DNA from: GCA-002708315 sp964460905
GTDB lineage: Bacteria; Bacteroidota; Bacteroidia; Bacteroidales; F082
Reading direction: 5' to 3'
DNA: 64,000 bases
NCBI GenBank assembly: GCA_964460905.1
Contig: CAYWRM010000019.1
Coordinates: 13,570 to 77,569 of the forward strand
Made by a program: the position numbers and the translations under genes. The notes below the pieces were generated by a model, which saw only the letters and a program-made list of their open reading frames with translations, searched no databases and was not told where the DNA came from. Every line of letters starts with the position of its first letter. The stretch's first letter is position 1. This document shows positions 50,842 through 59,742 of the stretch, piece by piece.

Positions 50842-52581
50842 ATGAAAACACAAATAGATAAAGAAATACTTGATAGAGCAAATGTTTGGCTAACAGGTAA
50901 CTATGATGAAGAAACAAAGGGTGCCATAAGGGAAATGATTGAAAAAGACCCACAGGAATTAACCGAATCTTTCTATCGTAACCTTGAATTTGGCACAGGA
51001 GGACTTCGTGGAATTATGGGAGTTGGCTCAAATAGAATGAATAAATATACAATTGGAGCCGCTACGCAGGGAATGGCAAACTATTTGAAGATGAACTTTC
51101 CTAAACTAGATGTTATTAAAGTTGCCATTGCTTGCGATTCGCGTAACAACAGCGACTATTTTGCTCAAATTACCGCCGATGTATTTTCGGCAAATGGTAT
51201 TAAGGTATATTTGTTTGATGCGTTGCGCCCTACTCCAGAATTATCATTTGCCATTAGGCATTTTGGCTGTCAGGGAGGTATCGTAATTACTGCATCGCAC
51301 AATCCAAAAGAGTATAATGGCTATAAAGCTTATTGGGATGACGGTGGACAGTTGATTAGCCCACATGATAAAAATGTTATCAATGAAGTTCTTAAAATAG
51401 TAGATATTTCAGATGTTAAGTTTGATGGGAAAAAAGAATTAATTGAAATTATTGGAGAGGAAGTTGATAATGTATATTTGGATCGTATTCATGAACTTTC
51501 CTTATCACCTGATGCTATAAAAAGGCAAAAAGATTTTAAAATTGTTTTCACAAATATACATGGTACAGGTGCTCCACTCGTGCCTGAAGTGCTTAAGAAA
51601 TTTGGTTTCGAAAAGGTTTATGTAGTTGATGAACAATTGGCTCCCGATGGAAATTTCCCAACAGTAAAATCACCAAATCCCGAAGAATCTGCTGCACTTG
51701 AATTGGCGATGCAAAAAGCTAAAGCAATAAACGCCGATCTTGTAATGGCTACCGATCCTGATGCTGACCGTGTGGGTATTGCCATACGCAAAGGTGATGA
51801 AATGATTCTCTTAAATGGAAATCAGGCCGCTTCATTATTGATATATTATCTTCTTACAAAATGGAAAGATAATAGTAAACTAACAGGTAAGGAGTTTATT
51901 GTTAAGACTATAGTTACTTCAGAGCTGCTTGTTAAGATTGCTGATAAATATAATGTTGAACACTTTGATGTTCTTACCGGTTTTAAATTTATTGCCGATA
52001 AAATAAAGAGTTTTGAAGGTAAAAAAACATTTATTGGAGGTGGTGAAGAAAGTTATGGGTACTTGGTTGGCGATTTCGTAAGAGATAAAGATGCTGTTAT
52101 TGCCTGTGCTATGATAGCCGAAACTGCTGCATGGGCTGCTGATAAGGGTGTTAGCCTTTATGATTTACTGTTGGATATTTATCTGCAATTTGGCTTTTTT
52201 AAAGAAAAGTTGGTTTCTGTTGTACGTAAAGGAAAATCAGGTGCTGAAGAAATTCAGGAGATAATGAGTGGATATCGATCAAATCCTCCTGCTAGTTTAA
52301 ATAACTCAAAAGTTGTTGTTGTTAAAGATTATTTAACCGGCATAAGCAAAGATATGGATACAGGAATAGAAAAATCCATTGACTTGCCATCCTCAAATGT
52401 ATTGCAGTTTTTTACTGCTGATGGAGGAAAAGTTACTGTAAGGCCCTCAGGTACAGAGCCTAAAATCAAATTTTATTTTGGTGTCGTTGCGCCACTAGAT
52501 GATAAAGAAGATTTTGACAAGGTAGATGCTGAGCTTGAAGAAAAAATTAAGAGCTACGTAAGTGATCTTGGTTTAGATTAA
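50842..52581 (+). CDS. Phospho-sugar mutase (phosphoglucomutase/phosphomannomutase)
   Basis: A 579-residue alpha-D-phosphohexomutase interconverting hexose 1- and 6-phosphates; the long form is usual in Bacteroidota. The phospho-serine S152 lies in TASHNPKEYNGY, the metal-binding loop is ATDPDADRVG near residue 307, the sugar-binding loop is GGEESYG, and the phosphate loop is VRPSGTEPKIKFYF near the end. It supplies glucose 1-phosphate or mannose 1-phosphate for the nucleotide sugars made by the neighbouring genes. No promoter was recognised upstream. Confidence 0.93.
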   Translation: MKTQIDKEILDRANVWLTGNYDEETKGAIREMIEKDPQELTESFYRNLEFGTGGLRGIMGVGSNRMNKYTIGAATQGMANYLKMNFPKLDVIKVAIACDSRNNSDYFAQITADVFSANGIKVYLFDALRPTPELSFAIRHFGCQGGIVITASHNPKEYNGYKAYWDDGGQLISPHDKNVINEVLKIVDISDVKFDGKKELIEIIGEEVDNVYLDRIHELSLSPDAIKRQKDFKIVFTNIHGTGAPLVPEVLKKFGFEKVYVVDEQLAPDGNFPTVKSPNPEESAALELAMQKAKAINADLVMATDPDADRVGIAIRKGDEMILLNGNQAASLLIYYLLTKWKDNSKLTGKEFIVKTIVTSELLVKIADKYNVEHFDVLTGFKFIADKIKSFEGKKTFIGGGEESYGYLVGDFVRDKDAVIACAMIAETAAWAADKGVSLYDLLLDIYLQFGFFKEKLVSVVRKGKSGAEEIQEIMSGYRSNPPASLNNSKVVVVKDYLTGISKDMDTGIEKSIDLPSSNVLQFFTADGGKVTVRPSGTEPKIKFYFGVVAPLDDKEDFDKVDAELEEKIKSYVSDLGLD

Positions 52582-52601
52582 CTTGATGCTGTTCTAAAGC
52601 T

Positions 52602-52651
52602 GTTCGGGGTTTAAAAATCCCGAACTAAGGGCCATAGGATTTTTAATCCTA
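52602..52651. repeat. Pair of short palindromes after the mutase gene
   Basis: GTTCGGG/CCCGAAC (52602-52625) and TAGGATT/AATCCTA (52635-52651) are perfect inverted repeats. They probably terminate the mutase message and resemble the dispersed GGATTT/AATCC palindromes common in Bacteroidota. Confidence 0.5.
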
Positions 52652-52673
52652 AGTTCATTTCCTTTTTTGTTTT

Positions 52674-52681
52674 TATTTTTG
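52674..52681 (+). promoter_or_regulatory. -7 element (TATTTTTG) for the DUF5063 gene
   Basis: TATTTTTG matches the consensus 18 bp before ATG 52700. Confidence 0.45.
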
Positions 52682-52699
52682 CAAGTAAAATAGATCACC

Positions 52700-53239
52700 A
52701 TGAGCGAATCCAATATTGACGATATTACTTTAGCAAAATCTGTTATTGAAATGGCAACTGTTGCAAACGAGTTTTGCTACTTTTTTGATACAATCGAAAA
52801 AAAAGATAAGCAGGTTATACTTGATTTTATACAGCGTATATTGCCTTTACTATATCTCAAAGGTACTTTATTGCCCAATATAAGCCCGGAGTATCCTGAG
52901 GCAAATGAGCGATTTGTTACCGAAGAACAATGGGAGAAGATTTTTACTACGTTAAGAGAAAAGTTTGCTAGAGATGATGAATTCTGGATAATTGATCCGC
53001 AATATATAAACGAAACAGAACCGCTAAAAGCAAGCCTCTCTGAGAATATTACTGATATTTATCAGGATATGAAGGATTTTATAATGTTGATGCAAAAAAA
53101 CAATTTACCTGCTCGCGAAAATGCTATTAGTGAGTGTAAAAATTTATTAGCAAACCATTGGGGATATCGAATAGGAAATATATTTACCCAGGTTCATCAT
53201 TTGATACATTTTAATGAAGAAATTTCATCACCATACTAG
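52700..53239 (+). CDS. DUF5063 family protein
   Basis: A 179-residue, helical, acidic cytoplasmic protein of unknown function. The family is recognised by the helical N-terminus (MATVANEFCYFF, ILPLLYLKGTLLPNI), VTEEQWEKIFTTLREKF, and the C-terminal HWGYRIGNIFTQVHHL. It has its own promoter and is flanked by unrelated genes. Confidence 0.8.
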   Translation: MSESNIDDITLAKSVIEMATVANEFCYFFDTIEKKDKQVILDFIQRILPLLYLKGTLLPNISPEYPEANERFVTEEQWEKIFTTLREKFARDDEFWIIDPQYINETEPLKASLSENITDIYQDMKDFIMLMQKNNLPARENAISECKNLLANHWGYRIGNIFTQVHHLIHFNEEISSPY

Positions 53240-53407
53240 CTTTACTAATCTGCTACTATTTGTGAGCTATTAGTTTGAATATATGATATAATTATACCTA
53301 CTAATAGGTATCTGAAAATTGAAACCCAATTACTTACTTTGCCATTTGAATATTTTGTTTATTAATGTCAATTATTTCCGATTCACAATTTACCAATAAC
53401 TAACCCT

Positions 53408-55906
53408 ATGAATCTTTCAGAGCTTAAAAGTGGCGATAAAGCCATTATTATGAAGGTTAGGGGGCGTGGTGCTTTTCGGAAGAGGATTATTGAAATGGGG
53501 TTTGTTGTTGGTAAACAAGTTATAGTAGTAAGAAATGCTCCACTGTTAGACCCTATTGAATACAATATTATGGGTTATGAGGTGTCACTACGACGAAGTG
53601 AGGCTTCCCTGATAGAGGTTATGACAGGAAATTCACATGAGGTAAGGAATAATGGTTATAATGGTGTACTAGAGCTTGAACAATCTCTCTCCATAGCTCC
53701 TATAAACCCTAGAAAGAAAGTGATAAATGTTGCTCTTGTGGGTAATCCTAACTGTGGCAAAACTACAATCTTTAACTTTGTTTCACATTCAAAGGAAAAA
53801 GTTGGTAATTATGGTGGTATAACTGTTGATGCTAAAGAAGCTCGCTTTGTTCATGCTGGTTATACCTTTAACCTTGTTGACTTACCCGGAACCTATTCTA
53901 TTACAAGCTATACTCCTGAAGAACTTTATGTGCGGGATCATATTGTAAATGAACTACCCGATATTGTATTAAATGTTATAGATACATCCAACTTGGAGAG
54001 AAATCTATATCTCACAACTCAACTTATTGATATGGATATCAAGGTTGTTGTTGCACTTAATATGTGGGATGAATTCCTTGAAAAAGGTGATGAGTTTGAT
54101 TATCATCGTCTTTCAAAGATGCTTGGAATTCCAATGGTTCCAACTGTTGGTTCAAAAGGAAAAGGTATTGATAAGTTATTTGATGGGATTATATCTGTTT
54201 ATAATGATAATGAGCCGATAACAAGGCATGTTCATATCAACTATGGAAAAAGATTTGAAAAATCGATAAAAAGCCTTCAGGAGCTAATTAATATTGAAGA
54301 AAATAAAATACTTACAAATAAAGTATCACCAAGATATTTAGCTATAAAGCTTCTTGAGCAGGATGAAGAGGAGCTAAAGCGCATTAATATTTGCAAAAAT
54401 GCTGAACAAATAGTAAGTGAAGCTTTAGCTGAATCAGAAGTTATTTCAAAGCTAAGGAATGAAAGTGTTGAAGTAATTATTGCTGATGCTAAGTATGGTT
54501 TTATCGAAGGAGCACTAAAGGAAACTGTAAAGCAAACTCCCAGACATAATAAAATTACACGAAGCAGGATTATTGACAATATTGTTACTAGCAGGCTAAT
54601 GAGTTATCCTATTTTCCTATTTGCAATATGGATAACATTTCAAAGCACATTCTTAATAGGTGATTATCCAATGCAGTGGATTGAAATGCTCGTGGCTTAT
54701 ACAGGTACTTTATTGTCAGATGTGTTGCCTAATGGTATGATAAAAGATATGCTTATTGATGGAATATTAGGTGGGGTAGGAGGTGTAATTGTTTTTCTTC
54801 CAAATATTCTTATTCTGTTTTTCTTTTTAACACTAATGGAGGCATCTGGATACATGGCCAGAGTGGCATTTATTGTTGATAAGCTAATGCACAAAGTTGG
54901 TCTACATGGAAAGTCGTTTGTGCCAATGCTAATGGGTTTTGGATGTAATGTGCCTGCTATTATGGCTACCCGTACAATTGAGAACAAAAACGATAGATTG
55001 GTTACAATGTTAATTATTCCATTCATGTCATGTAGCGCCAGATACCCGGTTTATATTTTGCTGATAAATGCCTTTTTTATTAATTTTAGAGGAAGTTTAT
55101 TATTTGGTATATATATGTTTGGAATTTTATTGGCCGGAATTGTTGCGTGGATAATGAAGAAAACTCTTTTTAAGGTAGAAACGGTTCCATTTGTAATGGA
55201 ACTACCACCATATCGGATGCCAATATTATCATCAGTACTTAAGCAAACATGGTTTAAAGGGGAGCAATATCTCAAAAAAATGGGAGGTGTAATTCTAATA
55301 GCTTCAATTATTGTTTGGGCACTTGGTTACTTCCCCTTAAATGCTGAGATTGATAAGAAATATGACGATCAGATTGCTTCTGTTAATTTGCAATTAGGGC
55401 ATGAGACGAATAGTATATTGCACCAGCAACTATCCGATTCAATAAGGAATTTACACGCTATAAAGCTAAGTGAGAAGCAGGAAAAATCTTATATTGGAAT
55501 GATTGGTAAGTTTGTTGAACCTGTAATTGAACCTCTCGGATTTGATTGGAAAATGGGGATAGGACTTATTGCAGGATCTGCAGCCAAAGAAATTGTTATA
55601 AGTACCTTGGGAGTATTATACCAATCAGGTGAAGATGTTGAAGGTAATCAATTACTTATCACTAAAATTCAAAATCAAAAATATGAGAGCGGGCCAAAAA
55701 GGGGGCAACATGTTTTTACTCCATTGGTGGCATTGTCGTTTATGTTGTTCATACTTATTTATTTCCCTTGTATAGCGGTTGTTGTAGCAATTAAAAATGA
55801 ATCAGGTAATTGGAAATGGTCATTGTTCCTAACTATTTATACAACGGCATTGGCATTTCTTGTTTCTTTTTTAACCTTCCAAATAGGATCTCTTTTGGGG
55901 TTTTAA
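53408..55906 (+). CDS. feoB: Ferrous iron transporter FeoB with fused N-terminal FeoA domain
   Basis: An 832-residue fusion. Residues 1-73 are an SH3-like FeoA domain (LKSGDKAIIMKVRGRGAFRKRIIEMGF). Next comes the G domain: G1 VGNPNCGKTTIFNFV near residue 115, G3 DLPGTYSI, G4 NMWD. The membrane domain has the Gate motifs GFGCNVPAIMATRTI and FMSCSARYPVY, and about ten helices. FeoB imports Fe2+ under low oxygen. A short insert (about 645-680) between helices is ordinary. No Fur-like site was recognised upstream. Confidence 0.96.
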   Translation: MNLSELKSGDKAIIMKVRGRGAFRKRIIEMGFVVGKQVIVVRNAPLLDPIEYNIMGYEVSLRRSEASLIEVMTGNSHEVRNNGYNGVLELEQSLSIAPINPRKKVINVALVGNPNCGKTTIFNFVSHSKEKVGNYGGITVDAKEARFVHAGYTFNLVDLPGTYSITSYTPEELYVRDHIVNELPDIVLNVIDTSNLERNLYLTTQLIDMDIKVVVALNMWDEFLEKGDEFDYHRLSKMLGIPMVPTVGSKGKGIDKLFDGIISVYNDNEPITRHVHINYGKRFEKSIKSLQELINIEENKILTNKVSPRYLAIKLLEQDEEELKRINICKNAEQIVSEALAESEVISKLRNESVEVIIADAKYGFIEGALKETVKQTPRHNKITRSRIIDNIVTSRLMSYPIFLFAIWITFQSTFLIGDYPMQWIEMLVAYTGTLLSDVLPNGMIKDMLIDGILGGVGGVIVFLPNILILFFFLTLMEASGYMARVAFIVDKLMHKVGLHGKSFVPMLMGFGCNVPAIMATRTIENKNDRLVTMLIIPFMSCSARYPVYILLINAFFINFRGSLLFGIYMFGILLAGIVAWIMKKTLFKVETVPFVMELPPYRMPILSSVLKQTWFKGEQYLKKMGGVILIASIIVWALGYFPLNAEIDKKYDDQIASVNLQLGHETNSILHQQLSDSIRNLHAIKLSEKQEKSYIGMIGKFVEPVIEPLGFDWKMGIGLIAGSAAKEIVISTLGVLYQSGEDVEGNQLLITKIQNQKYESGPKRGQHVFTPLVALSFMLFILIYFPCIAVVVAIKNESGNWKWSLFLTIYTTALAFLVSFLTFQIGSLLGF

Positions 55907-56219
55907 AATTATAGTAGACTAAAGGTTAGCGATTTTTACAAATAAGTCTTCTATAAGAAAAAAGTTTTATTAACTTTGTCCTATTCGAGTAATACCAATT
56001 ATGATTCCATATTACCGATAAATAAATTGAATTATTTTTTTTCTTTATTGAGGCAGAAAATATTTGAATAGCCAAAGCTCTGGAAATATTCTCTAACAAA
56101 AAGAAAGGGAAAAAGAAACAATTTATATTGGTAATATGGGGTTATAGTTGGTATAAGAAGCAAAACAAACGAAAAACTAAAATATTTAGTACTATATATT
56201 AATTTGAAACGAATAACCC
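55907..56219. other. 313-bp intergenic region holding a MITE-like element
   Basis: No gene is visible. The main content is the repeat at 55990-56156; outside it there are only AT-rich stretches. A plausible -7 element for the Hpt gene was not found. Confidence 0.6.
55990..56156. mobile_element. MITE-like repeat, copy 1
   Basis: The ends TAATACCAATTAT (55990-56002) and ATAGTTGGTATAA (56144-56156) are inverted with 2 mismatches in 13. The interior word AAAATATTTGAATAGCCAAAG matches copy 2 at 59332 onward except for a small indel. No coding frame is present, so it would need a transposase in trans. Confidence 0.6.
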
Positions 56220-56567
56220 ATGGGATATATTAATAGAACACAATTCGTACAAAATTTTGAATATTTTGATAAGGAAATAGTTGCAGAAATTATTGATATT
56301 TTTATAAATGAGTATCCTGATAGAATAAATGCCATTGCCGCAAGTATTGCATCTACAGATTATGATAATTTAAAGTTTAGTGCCCATAGTATGAAAGGAG
56401 TAATAGCAAATTTTATTGCTTCAGATGTGGAGCAAAAAGCTCGTCAACTTGAAATAATGGGTACTGAAAAGAATATGGATGGTGTTGATGAACTTTTTGA
56501 GGAATTTAAAACAAGTAGTGCAGAAATGGTTGTAGAACTAAAAGAGCTCAAAGAGCAATACTCTTAA
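56220..56567 (+). CDS. Hpt (histidine phosphotransfer) protein
   Basis: A 115-residue single-domain Hpt protein, a four-helix bundle. The phospho-acceptor H56 lies in KFSAHSMKGVIANF, and the QKARQLEIMGT segment is typical of the fourth-helix partner region. It carries phosphate between hybrid-kinase receivers and a response regulator. It is an orphan here, and the nearest hybrid kinases are 40 kb away; pairing with the kinase at 14.0-16.8 kb is a guess. Confidence 0.85.
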   Translation: MGYINRTQFVQNFEYFDKEIVAEIIDIFINEYPDRINAIAASIASTDYDNLKFSAHSMKGVIANFIASDVEQKARQLEIMGTEKNMDGVDELFEEFKTSSAEMVVELKELKEQYS

Positions 56568-56607
56568 ACAACCATAATGGCGGTTATCCAAATTAGATAG
56601 TTTAACA

Positions 56608-57630
56608 TCAATTATTCCTAATTAATAAATCATCAAGTCGGTTCATTCCCTTAATTGCTAATGGATAATTTGGCAATAATTCTAAAGCTTTTTTATACTG
56701 TTCTCTAGCTGCTTGATAATCTCGCATTGCCTCGTAAGTACGCCCTAAATTATAAACAGCCTCAACATATCTGGGGTTAATCGCAATAGCTTTTTTAAAC
56801 TTAATTTTCGCATTCTCAAAATCTCCCATCTCAACTAAGTATATATACCCCATATTATAGAATGCTCTTTTGTTGTCAGGATATAGCTCTGTTATTTTGT
56901 TAAACTTTGTAATGGCCTTTTCAAATTCGTTGTGCTCCTGATAATACATTCCAATATAGTATAACGATCGCTCATCATTTGGTTTGATCTTTAATGCTTT
57001 ATAAAAATATGTGATTGACAAGCTGTCTTCCATCGCTGTATAAATCGAGCCCAATTGCATGTTAGCCATATAATTATTCGAATCAAGGTTGGCCGAAATA
57101 CCTAAATTTATAATTGCTGCTGATGTGTCATTATTATCCATAAGCCCCATCGCCTTAACATAATATGATTCAGGATTTTGCCTGTTTATATTAATAGCTT
57201 CGTCAGCATATCTAATCGCAGTACCAGGTTCATTAAGTAGTAAATATGTTTCTGATAGTTTTAAATACGGTATTTCACTATCAGGTTTTAGTTTGATGGA
57301 TTTCTTTAAAGAAGCAATACTATTGTCGGTTTGTCCCAGCACAAGATAAATATCTGATAATAGTATATAAAGCTTTGGGTTGTCGGGTGCCAACTTCAGC
57401 GCTGTTTGTAAATCGCGTAATGCACTATTAATATTTCCTTTTTTTAAATATAATTCAGCTCTGGATGCCCATAAACCCGGACTTAGTGAATCTTCATTTA
57501 ATAAGTTTGTATAAATTGAAATTGAGTCGGCATTAACACCAGCTGCAATGTGGCTTTTTTGATTTGAATTATTACATCCAAAAATAGTAACTATAATGAT
57601 TATTAATAAAAAAGGAAAAAGTTTGCTCAT
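56608..57630 (-). CDS. TPR-repeat lipoprotein
   Basis: A 340-residue lipoprotein. A signal sequence with lipobox IFGC (cysteine near residue 19) is followed by about eight tetratricopeptide repeats, each of 34 residues, for example PELYLKKGNINSALRDLQTALKLAPDNP-like units and AVYNLGRTYEAMRDYQAAREQYKKALELLP. TPRs mediate protein contacts at the inner face of the outer membrane or periplasm. The gene lies 59 bp after recA on the same strand; co-transcription is possible. Confidence 0.85.
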   Translation of the reverse strand: MSKLFPFLLIIIIVTIFGCNNSNQKSHIAAGVNADSISIYTNLLNEDSLSPGLWASRAELYLKKGNINSALRDLQTALKLAPDNPKLYILLSDIYLVLGQTDNSIASLKKSIKLKPDSEIPYLKLSETYLLLNEPGTAIRYADEAININRQNPESYYVKAMGLMDNNDTSAAIINLGISANLDSNNYMANMQLGSIYTAMEDSLSITYFYKALKIKPNDERSLYYIGMYYQEHNEFEKAITKFNKITELYPDNKRAFYNMGYIYLVEMGDFENAKIKFKKAIAINPRYVEAVYNLGRTYEAMRDYQAAREQYKKALELLPNYPLAIKGMNRLDDLLIRNN

Positions 57631-57689
57631 AATATTCCCCGGTTAGCAAGTGAAGAGTAAAAAACTATTTAGATATTTATTTAGTAGTA

Positions 57690-58715
57690 TTAATCAGTAG
57701 CAAGAGCTTCTTTGATTTTGGTTTCTAACTCATCACAAAGGTCGGGGTTATCTAAAAGTAAGGCTTTTACAGCATCCCTTCCTTGCCCAAGCTTAGTCTC
57801 TCCATAGCTGAACCACGAACCACTTTTTTTAATAATATTGTGGTCGACGCCAAGGTCAATAATTTCGCCATTTTTAGAAATACCTTCTCCGTACATCATA
57901 TCAAATTCAGCTTTACGGAAAGGAGGGGCAACTTTGTTCTTTACAACTTTAACTCGTACACGATTACCCGTAATATTATCTGCATCTTTAATCTGTCCAA
58001 TTCTACGAATGTCTAATCGTATTGAGGCATAAAATTTAAGTGCATTTCCACCTGTTGTGGTTTCCGGATTACCGAACATTACACCAATTTTTTCGCGCAA
58101 TTGATTAATGAAAATACACACAGTACCAGTTTTGCTGATATTTGCAGTAAGCTTTCGCAGTGCTTGTGACATTAACCGGGCATGTAGTCCCATTTTTGAA
58201 TCACCCATTTCGCCATCAATTTCACTCTTGGGTGTTAATGCAGCTACTGAATCAATAACAACAACGTCAATTGCTGCCGACCTAATAAGACTATCGGCAA
58301 TCTCCAATGCTTGTTCACCATGATCGGGTTGCGAGATTAATAAGTTTTGAGTGTCAACTCCCAACTTCTCAGCATAAAATCTGTCGAATGCATGTTCAGC
58401 ATCAATGAATGCTGCTATACCACCTGTTTTTTGTGCTTGTGCAATTATATGTAGTGCCAGCGTAGTTTTTCCTGATGATTCAGGTCCGTAAATTTCTACT
58501 ACCCTTCCTTTTGGAACGCCACCAACTCCTAGTGCCTGATCGAGGCTAATTGATCCACTTGATATAGATGCAACTTTTACTACAGCTTCATCACCAAGTC
58601 TCATTATGGATCCTTTTCCATATGATTTCTCTATATTTCCAATAGTGGCCTCAAGGGCTTTTAATTTTTCTTGTCTTAACTTGTCAGCGTTTTCTTTTGC
58701 TTTATTGCTAGTCAT
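57690..58715 (-). CDS. recA: Recombinase A
   Basis: A 341-residue RecA of normal length. Walker A GPESSGKTTLAL is near residue 75, the VVIDSVAALTPKSEIDGE Walker B/L1 region and the loop 2 NQLREKIGVMFGNPETTTGGNALKF follow. It performs homologous strand exchange and triggers LexA-type cleavage. It starts 7 bp after bcp on the minus strand, an unusual pairing of a peroxiredoxin and RecA in one message. Confidence 0.98.
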   Translation of the reverse strand: MTSNKAKENADKLRQEKLKALEATIGNIEKSYGKGSIMRLGDEAVVKVASISSGSISLDQALGVGGVPKGRVVEIYGPESSGKTTLALHIIAQAQKTGGIAAFIDAEHAFDRFYAEKLGVDTQNLLISQPDHGEQALEIADSLIRSAAIDVVVIDSVAALTPKSEIDGEMGDSKMGLHARLMSQALRKLTANISKTGTVCIFINQLREKIGVMFGNPETTTGGNALKFYASIRLDIRRIGQIKDADNITGNRVRVKVVKNKVAPPFRKAEFDMMYGEGISKNGEIIDLGVDHNIIKKSGSWFSYGETKLGQGRDAVKALLLDNPDLCDELETKIKEALATD

Positions 58716-58722
58716 ATCCTGT

Positions 58723-59181
58723 TTATTTAATAGTTTCTAATATTTGATTAGTATGGTCTTTAGTTTTTACTTTTTCAAAAATATTTTCTATGGTTCCATT
58801 TTCATTAATAACGAAGGTTGTACGCAGTAGCCCTTCATATTCACGACCATATAACTTTTTTGGACCCCAGGTGCCATATTGTTTAATTATAACTTTATCA
58901 GGATCAGAAATAAGTGTAAACGGAAGTTTATGCTTATCAATAAATTTTTGATGTGATTGTTGACTATCAGGACTAATACCAATTACTTCATAATCCTTTT
59001 CAAGCCACATGTTATAATTGTCGCGTAAGTTGCATGCTTCATTTGTACACCCTGGTGTATTATCTTTTGGATAGAAATAAAGTATAATATTCTTTCCTTT
59101 GAAATTAGAAAGTGATATATTTTCTCCATTTTCGTCAACACCTTTAAATTCAGGGGCTTTATCTCCAATTTTAAGTTTCAT
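58723..59181 (-). CDS. bcp: Thiol peroxidase of the Bcp/PrxQ family
   Basis: About 152 residues from ATG 59181 (MKLKIGDKAPEF); six further residues lie before it but do not match the family. Peroxidatic C45 and the possible resolving C50 are in NTPGCTNEACNLRD, typical of the alpha-type PrxQ. It reduces peroxides with thioredoxin. It precedes recA by 7 bp and shares its promoter. Confidence 0.94.
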   Translation of the reverse strand: MKLKIGDKAPEFKGVDENGENISLSNFKGKNIILYFYPKDNTPGCTNEACNLRDNYNMWLEKDYEVIGISPDSQQSHQKFIDKHKLPFTLISDPDKVIIKQYGTWGPKKLYGREYEGLLRTTFVINENGTIENIFEKVKTKDHTNQILETIK

Positions 59182-59224
59182 ATTATAAGTATATCTCAAG
59201 ATGAATTTTCATGAAAAATTAATA

Positions 59225-59232
59225 CAAAATTA
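59225..59232 (-). promoter_or_regulatory. Minus-strand -7 element (TAATTTTG) for bcp-recA
   Basis: Reads TAATTTTG on the minus strand, 43 nt before the bcp start. No LexA-type box was recognised nearby. Confidence 0.4.
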
Positions 59233-59271
59233 AGAAAAAAATAAGGCGGTATGAATTTTCGTTTTTCTAAT

Positions 59272-59428
59272 TATACCAATTAGTTATCAGAATGTGCATT
59301 ATAAAACAAAATATTTTTCTGCTTATCGATTTAAAATATTTGTTGCATAGCCAAAGTTACGGAAGAAATATTTTAAGAAGATAAGATAAAGATTTTAAGG
59401 CTCATTTTGGTTGCTATTTGGTATTTTA
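59272..59428. mobile_element. MITE-like repeat, copy 2
   Basis: Ends TATACCAATTAG (59272-59283) and CTATTTGGTATTTTA (59414-59428) are inverted. The interior AAAATATTTGTTGCATAGCCAAAG matches copy 1 (55990-56156) with small gaps. It ends 26 bp from the stop of the small ribbon-helix-helix-like gene. Confidence 0.6.
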
Positions 59429-59453
59429 TAATTAAAGTTAACAAAGAAAATCT

Positions 59454-59696
59454 TCAATCAAACATTGATAATGTATCCGTTTCTTTATTAAATAGGTCAA
59501 GTTGATTATGTTGAACGTGGTATTTATTAGGAACAGATTTATCAAAATTCTCAATATATAATCGAATACTTTTCTTTATGAGTTTATTAGGTGTAGTATT
59601 TCGCGCGTGGCAATAATTTTTTAAAGATTTCATTTGCCTTTCTGAAAGCATAAAATTCAATTTTTTGAATTTCTTTTTTTTATACCGTTTCTTCAT
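59454..59696 (-). CDS. Small ribbon-helix-helix-like protein with a beta-clamp-binding motif
   Basis: About 80 residues from ATG 59696; the TTG at 59717 would add seven residues. A very basic N-terminus (KKRYKKKKFKK) is followed by LNFMLSERQMKSLKNYCHARNTTPNKLIKKSIRLYIENF, a strand-helix-helix pattern like ribbon-helix-helix DNA-binding proteins. At residues 65-69 it has QLDLF, the canonical motif for binding the DNA polymerase sliding clamp, and TLSMF at 75-79 is similar. It is a lone gene between bcp and glmM; no toxin is adjacent, so it is not an obvious antitoxin. Function unknown. Confidence 0.7.
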   Translation of the reverse strand: MKKRYKKKKFKKLNFMLSERQMKSLKNYCHARNTTPNKLIKKSIRLYIENFDKSVPNKYHVQHNQLDLFNKETDTLSMFD

Positions 59697-59742
59697 AAGG
59701 AAATTATCTTTGCTCAATATAGCTGCAAGTTACTAAAAATTA

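Noticed and set aside
59454..59696. Antitoxin of the CopG/ParD type
   Set aside because: The fold would fit but there is no adjacent toxin and the clamp motif is unexplained by that role.
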